Shown: piece after piece, positions 1-9,079 of the stretch
Numbering within the stretch: position 1 is the first letter of the stretch
Layout: each line of letters starts with the position of its first letter
From: Thermococcus sp. 4557
GTDB lineage: Archaea > Methanobacteriota_B > Thermococci > Thermococcales > Thermococcaceae
Direction of reading: 5' to 3'
Assembly: GCF_000221185.1 (NCBI RefSeq)
Contig: NC_015865.1
Span: 992,001 to 1,056,000, forward strand
Length of the DNA: 64,000 bases
Notes under the pieces: generated by a model
What the model was told of the DNA's origin: nothing
Database searches by the model: none
What the model saw: only the letters and a program-made list of their open reading frames with translations
Program-made: the position numbers and the translations under genes

Positions 1-1103
1 CCAACCTTCTGAGGATAGGCACCTTCGAAATCCACTTCAGGAAAGTGCCGCCGGCGGTGGCAACAGACTCTATAATCCGCGTCGTTAAGGAGCGCTTTGA
101 TTTCTCCCGCGCCAAGTTCGTCAACGCGCTCATGCACTCGATAGAGAAGTTCGACGTCGAAAGTGCCCTAAAGAGGCTCAAAGAGAGGGACAGGATAGAA
201 TGGCTCTCCGTCCGCTTCTCGCATCCAAGGTGGTACGTCGAGTACGCGGTGGAGCTTTTGGGCTACGATGAGGCGGTGAGGCTTCTCCTCAGCAACAACA
301 GGCCCCAGCGCTACTACGTTCGCGCGAACACGCTCAAGGTCGATGTTGATTCCCTCCGTGATTACCTCGAGGAGAACGGTGTGAGAACTGCCTTAACTCC
401 AGTTCCGGACGTTCTGAAGATACTCGAATACAAAACTCCGGTAACGAGGCTCGACTGGTACAGGGAAGGGAAGTTCGTTATCCAGGATTTGGCTTCAGCT
501 TACGTCGCCCACGTTCTGGCCCCGGAACCGGGCGAGAGGGTTCTGGACTTAGCCGCCGCTCCCGGGTCGAAGACGTTCCACGCGGCGGCGTTGATGGAAA
601 ATAAAGGCGAGATAATCGCGGTTGACTACTCCTACGACAGGCTCATGCGCATGAAGGAGAAGATGAAGCTCCTCGGAATCAAGAACGTCAAACTGGTCCA
701 CGCGGACGGCCAGAGCTTTAAGGACAAAGCCAAGTTCGACAAAATAATTCTCGATGCGCCGTGCTCAAGCTCGGGAACCTACAGGCAGTTCCCGGAGGTC
801 AAGTGGCGCTTCGATGAGAACAAGATCAAGCGCATCGTAAACGTCCAGAGGAACATGCTCCGCAACGCCTACGAGAACCTCCGGAAAGGCGGGGAGATGA
901 CCTACTCGACGTGCTCGATTAGGATCGATGAAGACGAGGAGAACGTCCTCTTCGCAATTGAAAAAGTCGGGCTTGAACTTCTGGACTATCCCTTCGACTG
1001 GGGCGATAGGGGCTTCCTTGAAATCGGCGATAGGGTTTTCAGGGCGTGGACGCACAAACACGACTGCAACGGATTCTTCATTGCAAAGATGAGAAAGGGC
1101 TAA
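1..1103 (+). CDS. RsmB/NOP2-family RNA cytosine-C5 methyltransferase, 5' end outside window
   Basis: Predicted SAM-dependent methyltransferase making 5-methylcytosine in rRNA or tRNA. The frame is open from the first bases (codons start at base 3), so the true start lies upstream; the GTG at 45 is internal to a helical N-terminal region. Family motifs are in order: a PGSKT SAM-binding loop near base 560, DAPCSSSGT (motif IV, catalytic Asp and Cys) near 755, and YSTCS (motif VI, second catalytic Cys) near 905. The gene converges on AMMECR1 with the two stop codons overlapping. A full-length family member of 444 residues lies at 31755-33089. The target RNA cannot be told from the sequence. Confidence 0.9.
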   Translation, partial: NLLRIGTFEIHFRKVPPAVATDSIIRVVKERFDFSRAKFVNALMHSIEKFDVESALKRLKERDRIEWLSVRFSHPRWYVEYAVELLGYDEAVRLLLSNNRPQRYYVRANTLKVDVDSLRDYLEENGVRTALTPVPDVLKILEYKTPVTRLDWYREGKFVIQDLASAYVAHVLAPEPGERVLDLAAAPGSKTFHAAALMENKGEIIAVDYSYDRLMRMKEKMKLLGIKNVKLVHADGQSFKDKAKFDKIILDAPCSSSGTYRQFPEVKWRFDENKIKRIVNVQRNMLRNAYENLRKGGEMTYSTCSIRIDEDEENVLFAIEKVGLELLDYPFDWGDRGFLEIGDRVFRAWTHKHDCNGFFIAKMRKG

Positions 1104-1717
1104 ACCAGCGGCTTCCTCCTCACCGGCCCGCCCGGTTTCTCCTCCTCAAAAATCTCCGCCGTGAACCGGTAAACCTTAGTGTCCTCATCCAGCCAGCAGT
1201 CGGGTGGTAGGCCGGCCTTCCAGCAGGTCTGGGCCAAGAACTCCTCCTCGTCCCAGCCCCACTCTATCGGCACCTGCGGGAGGAGCAGGCCGGAGTAAAT
1301 GCCCTTCTCGATGATCAACCCATCGCGGCCGACCTTTATCTTCCTCGGCCTCTCCTCCGGCGGCCCCTCGATTAGCTCGGGGGGCGTTAGAACGCTCACC
1401 TCGACAACCAGGTCGTCCAGCTCGCCCTCCCTCACCGGCGGAAAGCGCGGGTCGTCAACGGCGGCGTAGATGGCCGCCTTTATCGTGGCCTCAACCAGAG
1501 GATATACAGGAAGGGGAAAGCCTATGCATCCGCGGAGGGCCATCTGGGACGGTGCATGGCGATTGTTGAGGGTCACGAAGACCCCCATCTTCTCCCACAG
1601 CTCCGGAGGTGTGTCCTCTGGAGGCTTTATCGTCCTGCCGTTTCTAACGTACTCCTCTATCGCCCTCCTCGCGAGCCTGACGAGGAACTCCCCCCATTCA
1701 TCCTTAATTTTGTACAT
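1100..1717 (-). CDS. AMMECR1-domain protein
   Basis: A 205-residue protein of the conserved AMMECR1 family, whose biochemical role is still unknown. The signature LRGCIG is present near residue 65, followed by the typical region containing AAVDDPRFPPV. ATG at 1717 is chosen because GGTGAGG precedes it by a few bases; a GTG at 1726 is the alternative. A TATA-like GATAAATAACC at about 1748-1758 on this strand would start transcription close to the gene. It is divergent from the thiamine-binding-type gene. The family call is firm; the function is open. Confidence 0.92.
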   Translation of the reverse strand: MYKIKDEWGEFLVRLARRAIEEYVRNGRTIKPPEDTPPELWEKMGVFVTLNNRHAPSQMALRGCIGFPLPVYPLVEATIKAAIYAAVDDPRFPPVREGELDDLVVEVSVLTPPELIEGPPEERPRKIKVGRDGLIIEKGIYSGLLLPQVPIEWGWDEEEFLAQTCWKAGLPPDCWLDEDTKVYRFTAEIFEEEKPGGPVRRKPLV

Positions 1718-1802
1718 AGCCCTCACCCTTCGCTCCTACGGTGGGAAGGGTTATTTATCTTTCCCGCAAAGCTTAAAAAATTGCCGAAGGAAGTTAAGTC
1801 GG

Positions 1803-2114
1803 GTGTCGAAAGTGGTGATAGTCGAGTTCGTCATCGTTCCCCTCGGCGAGAAGAGCCTGAGCAGGTACGTCGCGGAAGTGGTAAAGCTTTTAGAGAGGAA
1901 GGAAGTTAAATATCAACTGACGCCGATGGCGACGATCATAGAGGTTCCAACGGTGCGGGAAGCGTTCGCAATAATCGAGGAGGCCCACGAACTGATGTTC
2001 AACCTGGGAGCCGAGAGAGTTTCAACGACCGTAAGAATAGACGATCGGCGCGACAAGCACAGGGGCATGGAGGACAAGGTAAAATCGGTGATGGAGAAAG
2101 TGAGGGGTGGTTGA
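1803..2114 (+). CDS. MTH1187/YkoF-type thiamine-binding protein
   Basis: A protein of about 103 residues with the ferredoxin-like fold typical of COG0011 (MTH1187, YkoF-like), a family with thiamine-binding members. The mature-looking N terminus VEFVIVPLGE and the later block LTPMATIIE fit the family. Start is ambiguous among GTG 1803, 1812 and 1815; I take 1803 because a GAAGGAAG element lies about 10 bases before it. The 3' end overlaps the DUF373 gene by 8 bases, suggesting co-transcription. Whether it serves the ABC importer 4 kb downstream is unknown. Confidence 0.8.
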   Translation: MSKVVIVEFVIVPLGEKSLSRYVAEVVKLLERKEVKYQLTPMATIIEVPTVREAFAIIEEAHELMFNLGAERVSTTVRIDDRRDKHRGMEDKVKSVMEKVRGG

Positions 2115-3240
2115 TATTAAAGCACTGATTCTCGCTATAGACCGCGATGACGACTTTGGAGAGAAGGCGGGTGTTGAGGGGCCGGTCATCGGGCGAGACG
2201 CCTGTATCGACGCCGCCCTAAAGCTCAGCCTTGCCGATCCCGAGGACAGCGATGCCAACGTTGTTTACGCCGCCGTCAAGCTCTACGATGAGCTGAGGGA
2301 GAGCGGCGAGTTCGACGATGTGGAGGTTGCCCTCATAACAGGCCACCCGAAGGTGGGCGTTAAGAGCGACATGGAACTGGCCAGACAGCTCGAGCTGGTT
2401 CTTGAGAGGTTCCCCACCGATGGAGTCATAACCGTCACCGACGGCGCCGAGGACGAGCAGATATTCCCGATAATAACCTCAAAGGTGCCGATAATAAGCT
2501 CCCACAGGGTAGTCGTTAAACAGAGCGAGGGCATAGAGACGACGTACTACATCATCTACCGGTATCTGAAGGAGATACTGAGCGACCCCGAGGTTGCCAA
2601 GGTAGTCCTTGGGATTCCGGGTATGATACTCCTGCTGTACGGGATAGCGCGCCTCATCGGCGTCTGGTATCCGGAGAGCGTTAAGATAATCTCCGCCACA
2701 ATAACCGGCACGATACTGCTCTTCATCGGCGGCTACTTCTTCACCAAGGGCTTCCGATTCAACGTCCGTGAGACCATAGCCAAGCAGTTCGTCTTCGTCA
2801 TCTCGGTCATAGCCGGAGTACTGATCATCATAGGCGGTGCGATAAACGCCTACTTCCGGCTTGAGGAGTACGCAAAGGAGATAATAGGCGGCTACCCTGG
2901 AACGCCGCTCCTCGCGATGCTGATCTACATCAACGCCCTCGGTCCCTCCCTGATAATAGGGGTTGGGGTCATGATAACAGGTAAGGTGATACAGTCCTAC
3001 CTCAGGAAGGACTACCACATCTGGTACTACACATCAACGCTGCTCATGATGCCGGCCCTGTGGGTGACGATAGACCTCACCACCCGCTACGCGATGGCCA
3101 TACTAACGCTCTCCGACATAGAGGTCTTCACGAAGCTCCTGTTTGCGCTGGGGGACGTCGCGGTGGCGGTTCTGGTTGGAATCTACATGAGGGGAAAAGT
3201 TAGGGGATGGGAGAGAGTTGAGGCTGGAGCAAGCGCTTGA
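2107..3240 (+). CDS. DUF373 family membrane protein
   Basis: 377 residues. The first 140 or so are soluble and contain the DUF373 hallmark region (LILAIDRDDDFGEKAG) and a TDGAEDE segment; the rest holds five or six hydrophobic helices starting near residue 160. The start is a GTG overlapping the upstream gene by 8 bases; the 3' end overlaps the coiled-coil gene by 23 bases, so the three genes probably form one transcript. DUF373 is common in archaea but uncharacterised. The acidic N-terminal motif could bind metal or nucleotide, which is inference only. Confidence 0.88.
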   Translation: MVDIKALILAIDRDDDFGEKAGVEGPVIGRDACIDAALKLSLADPEDSDANVVYAAVKLYDELRESGEFDDVEVALITGHPKVGVKSDMELARQLELVLERFPTDGVITVTDGAEDEQIFPIITSKVPIISSHRVVVKQSEGIETTYYIIYRYLKEILSDPEVAKVVLGIPGMILLLYGIARLIGVWYPESVKIISATITGTILLFIGGYFFTKGFRFNVRETIAKQFVFVISVIAGVLIIIGGAINAYFRLEEYAKEIIGGYPGTPLLAMLIYINALGPSLIIGVGVMITGKVIQSYLRKDYHIWYYTSTLLMMPALWVTIDLTTRYAMAILTLSDIEVFTKLLFALGDVAVAVLVGIYMRGKVRGWERVEAGASA

Positions 3241-4279
3241 TGAGTACGATAAGAGGAGAAAGAAGGCCGCAAAAGAGGCCGAGAAAATAAGAAAAAAATA
3301 CAACAAACTCCTGGAGAAAAAGCTGCGGGAGGTCCTGAAGAGGATAGACTCCCTTGAGAGGAAGGAGATCCCGAAAAACGTTGACGACAACATCAGGAAA
3401 ATCGTGACCGCGGAGAGGAGGAACTACGTCACTTCCCTCAGGAACGCCCTGGAGAGCATCGGCGATATGGACGACCTGGGAAAGCGCCTTCCCGATTTAG
3501 CCAAGCTCCACGTTGGACACGGGAGGTACCTCATAATCCTCTTCGAGAAGGACGTTTACGCAATAAACCGCCTGTTGAAGGAGCTGAACGAGGACTACGT
3601 GAGGTACTACAACGAGCTGGCGGAGAAGGGGCTGGAGGACCTCAGAATACGGGAGATTATATCGGAGGAAAAAGCCCTACGGAGGAGCATTGAAGACATC
3701 ACGGCCGAGCTCAGTGCGCTCCGGGAGAGGGCCGAAAAGAAGCGAGTGGAGATCGAGGAATCGCGCCGCCTGCACGGGCTGGAAGAGCTGGAGGCGGAGA
3801 TAAAGAACCTCTCGGCCAGAATACGGAGCGAGGAAACGGAAGTACGCTCAAAGGCATCGAAGCTCCAAAAGCCCGTTAAGAGGCTGCGCCTTCACGAAAC
3901 CATCGCCCAGGAATTCGTTGGGGACAGCTCCGTCGCGCTCAGAAAGCCAGAGGAGTTCATATCCCTCGTGAGGAAGATACAGCCCGGCCTGGAGGGGAAG
4001 TACCGAAAGACCGCGGAGTGGCTCATCAACAACCTCGAGGAGAAGGCCAGGAGAATAGAGGAGGAAAGGAAAAAGCTGGTGGAGCTCGAGGAGAGGCGCG
4101 ACGAAGTTCTAACAGGCGCCAGGGACATGGAGAAGGAGCTGTGGGAGCTCCAGAGGCTCATCGAGGAAAGGGAGGCGGAGCTCAAAAAGCTCAGGAGCAA
4201 GCTGGAACACCTCGAGAGGGAGCTGGATGAGGCCATTTCCAGACTCGAGGCGGCCCTGGGCGAATCGATAGAGCGATAG
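3218..4279 (+). CDS. archaeal coiled-coil protein
   Basis: 353 residues, almost entirely charged helical heptad-like sequence rich in Glu, Lys, Arg and Leu, with no signal peptide, no membrane helix and no Walker motif. It is therefore not an SMC or Rad50 ATPase. A short less charged stretch near residues 225-270 could be a small globular insert. The start appears to be TTG at 3218, inside the upstream gene. A structural or scaffolding role is plausible for such proteins; nothing in the sequence gives a specific function. Confidence 0.75.
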   Translation: MRLEQALDEYDKRRKKAAKEAEKIRKKYNKLLEKKLREVLKRIDSLERKEIPKNVDDNIRKIVTAERRNYVTSLRNALESIGDMDDLGKRLPDLAKLHVGHGRYLIILFEKDVYAINRLLKELNEDYVRYYNELAEKGLEDLRIREIISEEKALRRSIEDITAELSALRERAEKKRVEIEESRRLHGLEELEAEIKNLSARIRSEETEVRSKASKLQKPVKRLRLHETIAQEFVGDSSVALRKPEEFISLVRKIQPGLEGKYRKTAEWLINNLEEKARRIEEERKKLVELEERRDEVLTGARDMEKELWELQRLIEEREAELKKLRSKLEHLERELDEAISRLEAALGESIER

Positions 4280-4285
4280 GTTTAT

Positions 4286-4305
4286 GAATTAGGCTTCCCT
4301 AATTC
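4286..4305. promoter_or_regulatory. perfect palindrome GAATTAGG-N4-CCTAATTC, DtxR-like operator
   Basis: An 8-bp perfect inverted repeat with spacer CTTC, containing TTAGG-N4-CCTAA, the core layout of bacterial DtxR/IdeR boxes. It lies directly after the TATA-like AGGTTTATG (4278-4286) and before the start at 4321, where a repressor would block initiation. Similar boxes occur at 14237, 19838 and 59754. Confidence 0.6.
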
Positions 4306-4320
4306 TTTTGGGTGGTGAGC

Positions 4321-5166
4321 ATGTTTAAAGTTGACAGGCTGCGCTTCGGAACGGCCGGGATACCAATCTCAACCCCAAAGCGCTCAACTATTGACGGAAT
4401 AACCCACGTGAGGAACCTCGGCCTCGATGCCATGGAGCTTGAGTTCGTCCGGGGTGTCAACATCAAACCGGAGCTGGCGAAGAAGATAAAATACGTCGCC
4501 AGAAAGCACGACGTTCTCCTAACCGCCCACGCGCCGTACTACATCAACCTAAACGCGGCCGAGAAGGCCAAGGTCGAGGCCAGCAAGAAGAGGATAATCC
4601 AGAGCGCCGAGCGCCTGTACGACGCGGGCGGATGGAGCGTCGTTTTCCACGCCGGTTACTACCTCAAGCAGGACCCGGAGAAGGTCTACGAAAGGATAAA
4701 GGGCGAGATCAAGGATATAGTGAGCAGTCTCCAGGACAGGGGCATAGAGGTGTGGATAAGGCCCGAGTTGACCGGCAAGCCGACCCAGTTCGGAGACCTG
4801 AGGGAGCTGGTGAGGCTGAGCGAAGAGGTTGAGATGGTCCTGCCGACGATAGACTTCGCCCACGCCCATGCAAGGCACGCTGGGAAATGCAATACCGCCG
4901 AGGAGTGGCGCGAGATGCTCTCCCTGATGGAGGACAGGCTCGGCAGGGAAGCCCTGGACAACATGCACATCCACATAAGCGGCATAAACTACACCTCGAA
5001 GGGCGAGAGGAACCACCTGAACCTCCAGGAGAGCGACATGAACTGGGAAGACCTGCTGAGGGTTCTCAAGGAGTTCAGGGTCAAGGGCGTCGTCATAAGC
5101 GAGAGCCCGAACATCGAGGGCGATGCAATTCTGATGAAGAAGAAATACGATGAGATACGGGTTTAA
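4321..5166 (+). CDS. endonuclease IV-like TIM-barrel protein
   Basis: 281 residues of the xylose-isomerase-like TIM-barrel fold shared by AP endonuclease IV. Metal-ligand candidates appear in family order: TAHAPYYINL (about 67-76), VVFHAGYY (about 105-112), RPEL near 145, DFAHAHARH (about 177-185), HIHISG near 220 and SESPN near 264. These support a divalent-metal (zinc) site. The start at ATG 4321 has GGTGGTGAG just upstream. It is usually annotated deoxyribonuclease IV, acting on abasic sites, but archaeal paralogues of this fold may have other substrates. It overlaps the convergent P1 peptidase by 4 bases. Its promoter carries a DtxR-like palindrome, suggesting metal-responsive control. 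Confidence 0.8.
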   Translation: MFKVDRLRFGTAGIPISTPKRSTIDGITHVRNLGLDAMELEFVRGVNIKPELAKKIKYVARKHDVLLTAHAPYYINLNAAEKAKVEASKKRIIQSAERLYDAGGWSVVFHAGYYLKQDPEKVYERIKGEIKDIVSSLQDRGIEVWIRPELTGKPTQFGDLRELVRLSEEVEMVLPTIDFAHAHARHAGKCNTAEEWREMLSLMEDRLGREALDNMHIHISGINYTSKGERNHLNLQESDMNWEDLLRVLKEFRVKGVVISESPNIEGDAILMKKKYDEIRV

Positions 5167-6206
5167 GTCCTCTCAATCCTCCCGTATCTTTCCATGATTT
5201 CGAGGAGCCTATCAACCGGAAGGGCGTATCTCACGTGCCCGTTTCCCTCGACGGTTCTGGCCTGCAGGAGCGCGTTGATTACAGCCTCCTCAGTGGCTTC
5301 GGCGGCTGCCCTAAAGAGCGGGCTCAGAGCGTTGTCGGGAAGGAAGCTGAGCAGATGGGCCTCCTTATCCAGCGGAACGGTCTGGGCGGTGGAGAATGCC
5401 AGAACCACGTCGCCGCTCCCGTGGTAGGCGTAGCCGCCGGTTCTCGAGAGCCCGACCACGGCCCTCTTCCCCAGCCTTCTCAGCTGCCTCGCTGTCAGGG
5501 GCGCGTTCGTGGCAACCACCATTGAGATGCTCCCCCTTCCGGAGGTTCCCCTGCCAGGGTAGTCCTTCAGCTCAAGGCCGACGGGGACGCCGGCTATTGT
5601 GAGGTCTTCCCTCCTGCCGAAGTTCGCCAGGACGAGCGACGCGACCGTGTACTCCTCGCCGCCGATTTCAACGACCCTTGAGGAGGAGCCTATCCCGCCC
5701 TTGAACTCGAAGGCGCTCATTCCGGTTCCAGCGCCGACGGCACCTTCCTCAAAGTCAAGGCTCGCGTTTTTTACGGCCTCGAAGTAGTGTTCCTCCTGAA
5801 CGGCCATCTTTCTGATGTCGTTCAAGTAGGAGTCGTTGCATTCCATGACGACCGGCGAAACGCTCTTCAAATCGGGGTTCAGCTCAATCATGTGCCCTAC
5901 CATCGCGCTCGCAACCGTATAGACGCTCAGCGTGTTGGTCAACGCTACCGGCGTCTCGATGTAGCCCAGCTCATCGACCTGAACGAAGCCTATCGGCTTG
6001 GAGAAGCCGTTCATGACGAAGGTGGCTGAGAAAAGCCTCTCCCTGTAGGGGTTCTTGACGGGAGGAAGCAGAACGGTAACCCCTGTTCTGATGTCGTCTC
6101 CATCGATTATCGTTGAGTGACCGACTTTAACGCCCAAATCCGCTATTGAGTTCCTTTTTCCGTGAGGGTGAAGCCCGATCCTTATTCCCAGCTCGGGAGC
6201 CTTCAT
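5163..6206 (-). CDS. P1 family peptidase (DmpA/L-aminopeptidase type)
   Basis: 347-residue member of the N-terminal-nucleophile P1/S58 family, which matures by autocleavage and removes N-terminal residues from peptides. The predicted cleavage/nucleophile site is the Ser in GRGSISMVVATNAPL near residue 245; the family N-terminal region (NSIADLGVKVGHSTI) and the GAVGAGTG segment are also present. ATG 6206 is chosen because GGTGAT precedes it; longer upstream starts lack a ribosome site. It is divergent from the ABC permease, sharing the TATA at 6260-6268. No signal peptide, so cytoplasmic. Confidence 0.88.
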   Translation of the reverse strand: MKAPELGIRIGLHPHGKRNSIADLGVKVGHSTIIDGDDIRTGVTVLLPPVKNPYRERLFSATFVMNGFSKPIGFVQVDELGYIETPVALTNTLSVYTVASAMVGHMIELNPDLKSVSPVVMECNDSYLNDIRKMAVQEEHYFEAVKNASLDFEEGAVGAGTGMSAFEFKGGIGSSSRVVEIGGEEYTVASLVLANFGRREDLTIAGVPVGLELKDYPGRGTSGRGSISMVVATNAPLTARQLRRLGKRAVVGLSRTGGYAYHGSGDVVLAFSTAQTVPLDKEAHLLSFLPDNALSPLFRAAAEATEEAVINALLQARTVEGNGHVRYALPVDRLLEIMERYGRIERT

Positions 6207-6259
6207 GGTATCACCGGTGATAAATATCATGCTGGACTTAACAACCTTGCCCAATCAAC

Positions 6260-6268
6260 TCTTATAAA
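6260..6268. promoter_or_regulatory. TATA element shared by divergent genes
   Basis: TCTTATAAA/TTTATAAGA at 6260-6268 reads as a TATA box on both strands. On + it is about 26 bases before the ATG at 6291, implying a nearly leaderless permease mRNA (no Shine-Dalgarno is visible). On - it would start a leader of roughly 30 bases before the peptidase at 6206. Confidence 0.55.
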
Positions 6269-6290
6269 CCTCTAAAACCGAGTTGTCACC

Positions 6291-7916
6291 ATGGGGTCAA
6301 GGCTCTCAAAGCTCTTCCTGCTCATCCCTCTGGCCTTCCTCGTGGTCTTCTTCTACGTCCCGTTAGTCAGTATTCTAAAAACCGGCCTCTGGGAGAACGG
6401 CCTCACCCTCAAACACCTCTCCTCCGTTCTGACCAACGACTACCACAGGAGGGTCATCCTCTTCACGATAGGGCAGGCGATAGCCTCAACCCTCCTTACC
6501 CTGGCACTCGGCCTTCCAGGGGCGTACATATTCGCCAAGTACGACTTTCCGGGGAAGGGTACCATAAAGGCGGTTTTAACAGTCCCGTTTGTCATGCCCA
6601 GCGTGATGGTCGCGTTGGGATACATACTCCTCTTCGGAAAGAGCGGCTTCATAACCGGCCTCATCGGCCGCGATCTGGGCATAATCTACTCCTGGAAGGG
6701 CATTCTCCTCGCACACGCCTTCTACAACTTTCCGATAGTTATACGCATGGTCTCGTCGCTGTGGCAGCGCGTGAACCCCCACTACGAGGAGGCCGCGATG
6801 GCACTCGGGGCCAAAGGATGGACGCTCTTCAGGAAGGTTACCCTGTCGATGATCTCCCCGGCGATTTTTGCCTCGGCGATGCTCACCTTCGTGTTCTGCT
6901 TCCTGAGCTTCTCGATTCCCATCATAATCGGCGGCTACCAGTACGCCACGATAGAGGTGGACATCTTCACCTCGATAATGGTGCTCCTCGACTTCAAGAC
7001 CGGCTCGGCTCTGGCCATAATCCAGATAATCCTCAGCATGGGCTTCATGTACCTCTACCTGAGGGCGCTCGATGCCTACGCCAAGCGCGAGGAGCAGCGC
7101 GTGTTTAGAAAGCCTCGCCCCTTCACGAGGCGCGACTGGCTGAGCCTCAAGGGACTGCTCGTTGGAATATACTCCCTAATCGTCTTTCTCTTCATAGTCT
7201 CCCCGCTCCTGGCTGTCCTCTACGACTCACTGCGCTTCAACGATGCCTGGAGCCTCGAATGGTACCGGAGAATATTCTCAACGGAGTACAATCCGATGTT
7301 CGGGGCGACAACGCTTGACGCGGTAAGGAACTCACTCACCTTCGGTCTTGCGACGATATTCCTGTCTGTTCTCGTCGCCCTCCCGATAGCCTACGCCCTC
7401 CACCGCTGGAACTTCAGGGGAAAGAGGCTCTTCGACGTCCTGGTGATGCTCCCGCTGGCTAGCTCCGCCATAACCCTCGGTCTGGGATACATAAGGGTCT
7501 TCCACTCGACCCCGCTCTACTTCACCGTCTGGATAATCATAGCCGCCCACACCGTCATAGCCTATCCCTTCGTGCTCCGCGCAGTTTCAACGTCCCTGAA
7601 GAAGATACGGCCGAACCTCTGGGAGGCGGCGCTGAGCCTGGGCGCCAAGGAGTGGAAGGCCTTCCTGAGGGTGGAGCTTCCGCTGGCTTTGGGCGGAGTC
7701 ATCGTCGGCGCGATATTCGCCTTCGCAATAAGCATAGCCGAGCTGGGAGCGACCTACATGCTGGCCAAACCCGAGTACACCACGATGACCGTGGCCATAT
7801 ACAAGTTCCTCGGGGCGAGGCAGTTCGGCTCGGCCTCGGCCCTGGCCGTTCTTCTTATGGCGGTCTCAACTCTCAGCTTCCTGATAATCGAGAGGGTAGG
7901 TGAGGAGGTATGGTGA
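6291..7916 (+). CDS. ABC importer permease, two fused transmembrane domains (iron(III)/thiamine type)
   Basis: 541 residues with about 12 membrane helices arranged as two binding-protein-dependent transport domains. Each half carries an EAA loop that docks the ATPase: [12 protein letters not shown] near residue 165 and [11 protein letters not shown] near 445. This fused arrangement is typical of FbpB/SfuB iron(III) and ThiP thiamine permeases. The stop overlaps the ATPase start by 7 bases. No substrate-binding protein gene is adjacent, so the substrate stays undecided. The ATG has no ribosome site and lies about 26 bases from a TATA box, so translation is probably leaderless. Confidence 0.88.
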   Translation: MGSRLSKLFLLIPLAFLVVFFYVPLVSILKTGLWENGLTLKHLSSVLTNDYHRRVILFTIGQAIASTLLTLALGLPGAYIFAKYDFPGKGTIKAVLTVPFVMPSVMVALGYILLFGKSGFITGLIGRDLGIIYSWKGILLAHAFYNFPIVIRMVSSLWQRVNPHYEEAAMALGAKGWTLFRKVTLSMISPAIFASAMLTFVFCFLSFSIPIIIGGYQYATIEVDIFTSIMVLLDFKTGSALAIIQIILSMGFMYLYLRALDAYAKREEQRVFRKPRPFTRRDWLSLKGLLVGIYSLIVFLFIVSPLLAVLYDSLRFNDAWSLEWYRRIFSTEYNPMFGATTLDAVRNSLTFGLATIFLSVLVALPIAYALHRWNFRGKRLFDVLVMLPLASSAITLGLGYIRVFHSTPLYFTVWIIIAAHTVIAYPFVLRAVSTSLKKIRPNLWEAALSLGAKEWKAFLRVELPLALGGVIVGAIFAFAISIAELGATYMLAKPEYTTMTVAIYKFLGARQFGSASALAVLLMAVSTLSFLIIERVGEEVW

Positions 7917-8914
7917 GGGTAGAATTCAAGGGAGTTCTCAAGGAGTGGGAGGATTTTCGGCTTGAGATAAGCGAGCTCGACGTCAAGGACGGCGAGTTTC
8001 TCACGCTCCTCGGGCCGAGCGGCTGTGGAAAGACCACAACGCTCAGAATGATAGCGGGCTTTGAAAAGCCGGAGAGGGGAGAGATACTCTTCGACGGAAG
8101 GCGGGTGAACGATTTACCTCCCTACGAGCGCGGGATAGGCATAGTCTTCCAGGACTACGCGCTGTTTCCCCACATGACGGTCTTCAAGAACATCGCCTTC
8201 GGCCTTGAGATGAAGGGGCTTCCAAGGGGGGAGATAGAGAGGAAGGTAAAGTGGGCGCTTGAGCTGGTCGGTCTGGAGGGCCTCGAAAACCGCTATCCGG
8301 AGCAGCTGAGCGGCGGTCAGCAGCAGCGCGTTGCCCTCGCGAGGGCCTTGGTCGTTGAGCCAGAGGTTCTGCTCCTGGACGAGCCCCTCAGCAACCTCGA
8401 CGCCAAGATAAGGGAGCGCCTCAGGGGAGAGATAAAGAGAATCCAGCGCGAGCTCGGAATAACGACGATATACGTCACCCACGACCAGGAGGAGGCGATG
8501 GCGGTAAGCGACAGGATAGCCGTCATGAATGTCGGCCACGTTGAGCAGGTTGGAAAACCGCTGGAGCTCTACTACCGCCCAAAGACCGAGTTCGTGGCGC
8601 GCTTTTTAGGTTTGAGCAACATACTGGAGCTTAAAGCCGAGAACGGGAGGGCCTGCCTCGGAGGGCTGTGCTTCGAAGTCGGAAGGGATGGGAAAGTGAG
8701 GGTATTCTTCCGGCCAGAGAGCGTCTACGTAAAACCCGGCGATACCGCTGAAATCATCGACTACGAACTCCTGCCCGGCAGGATAAGGCTGAGGCTCGGG
8801 ATTGAAGGGGAGGTAATCCTCGCGGAGCGCTTCCTCGACGAGCTGCCCTTCGGAGTTGAGGCTATGCCGGAGAGGGTAGATGTCGAGGTGAGGAGCTTCT
8901 CGGTGCTGGGGTGA
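7910..8914 (+). CDS. ABC importer ATPase subunit (iron(III)/thiamine/polyamine family)
   Basis: 334 residues. Walker [10 protein letters not shown] at residues 35-43, signature [15 protein letters not shown] near 133, Walker B LLLDEP near 157, and the H-loop in VTHDQEEAM near 190. The C-terminal 90 residues form a TOBE-like domain, as in FbpC, PotA and ThiQ. ATG 7910 sits behind a strong GAGGAGGT. It energises the permease encoded immediately upstream. The missing binding protein must be encoded elsewhere. Confidence 0.93.
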   Translation: MVRVEFKGVLKEWEDFRLEISELDVKDGEFLTLLGPSGCGKTTTLRMIAGFEKPERGEILFDGRRVNDLPPYERGIGIVFQDYALFPHMTVFKNIAFGLEMKGLPRGEIERKVKWALELVGLEGLENRYPEQLSGGQQQRVALARALVVEPEVLLLDEPLSNLDAKIRERLRGEIKRIQRELGITTIYVTHDQEEAMAVSDRIAVMNVGHVEQVGKPLELYYRPKTEFVARFLGLSNILELKAENGRACLGGLCFEVGRDGKVRVFFRPESVYVKPGDTAEIIDYELLPGRIRLRLGIEGEVILAERFLDELPFGVEAMPERVDVEVRSFSVLG

Positions 8915-8924
8915 AAGACGCCGT

Positions 8925-8931
8925 GGTTTTT
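8925..8931 (+). terminator. T-tract after the ABC operon
   Basis: A run of six to seven T about 10 bases after the ATPase stop codon, of the oligo-T type that ends transcription in archaea. The rest of the gap to 9080 holds only the promoter of the next gene. Confidence 0.45.
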
Positions 8932-9079
8932 TCAAGGTGCCAAGGTACATTGACAACACTATGAGAAGTCCAATTGCGTATAACTTGGTTTTGGCTGGAG
9001 TTTCACTTCGGGTGATAGAAAGGGTTAAATAATCCAACGGCATATTTTGTAATGCAATCTCCCATCGGAGGTGCAAGTC

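Noticed and set aside
45-1103. GTG 45 as the start of the left-edge methyltransferase
   Set aside because: The frame is open and protein-like up to base 3, and the family has a longer N-terminal domain, so the gene is truncated by the window.
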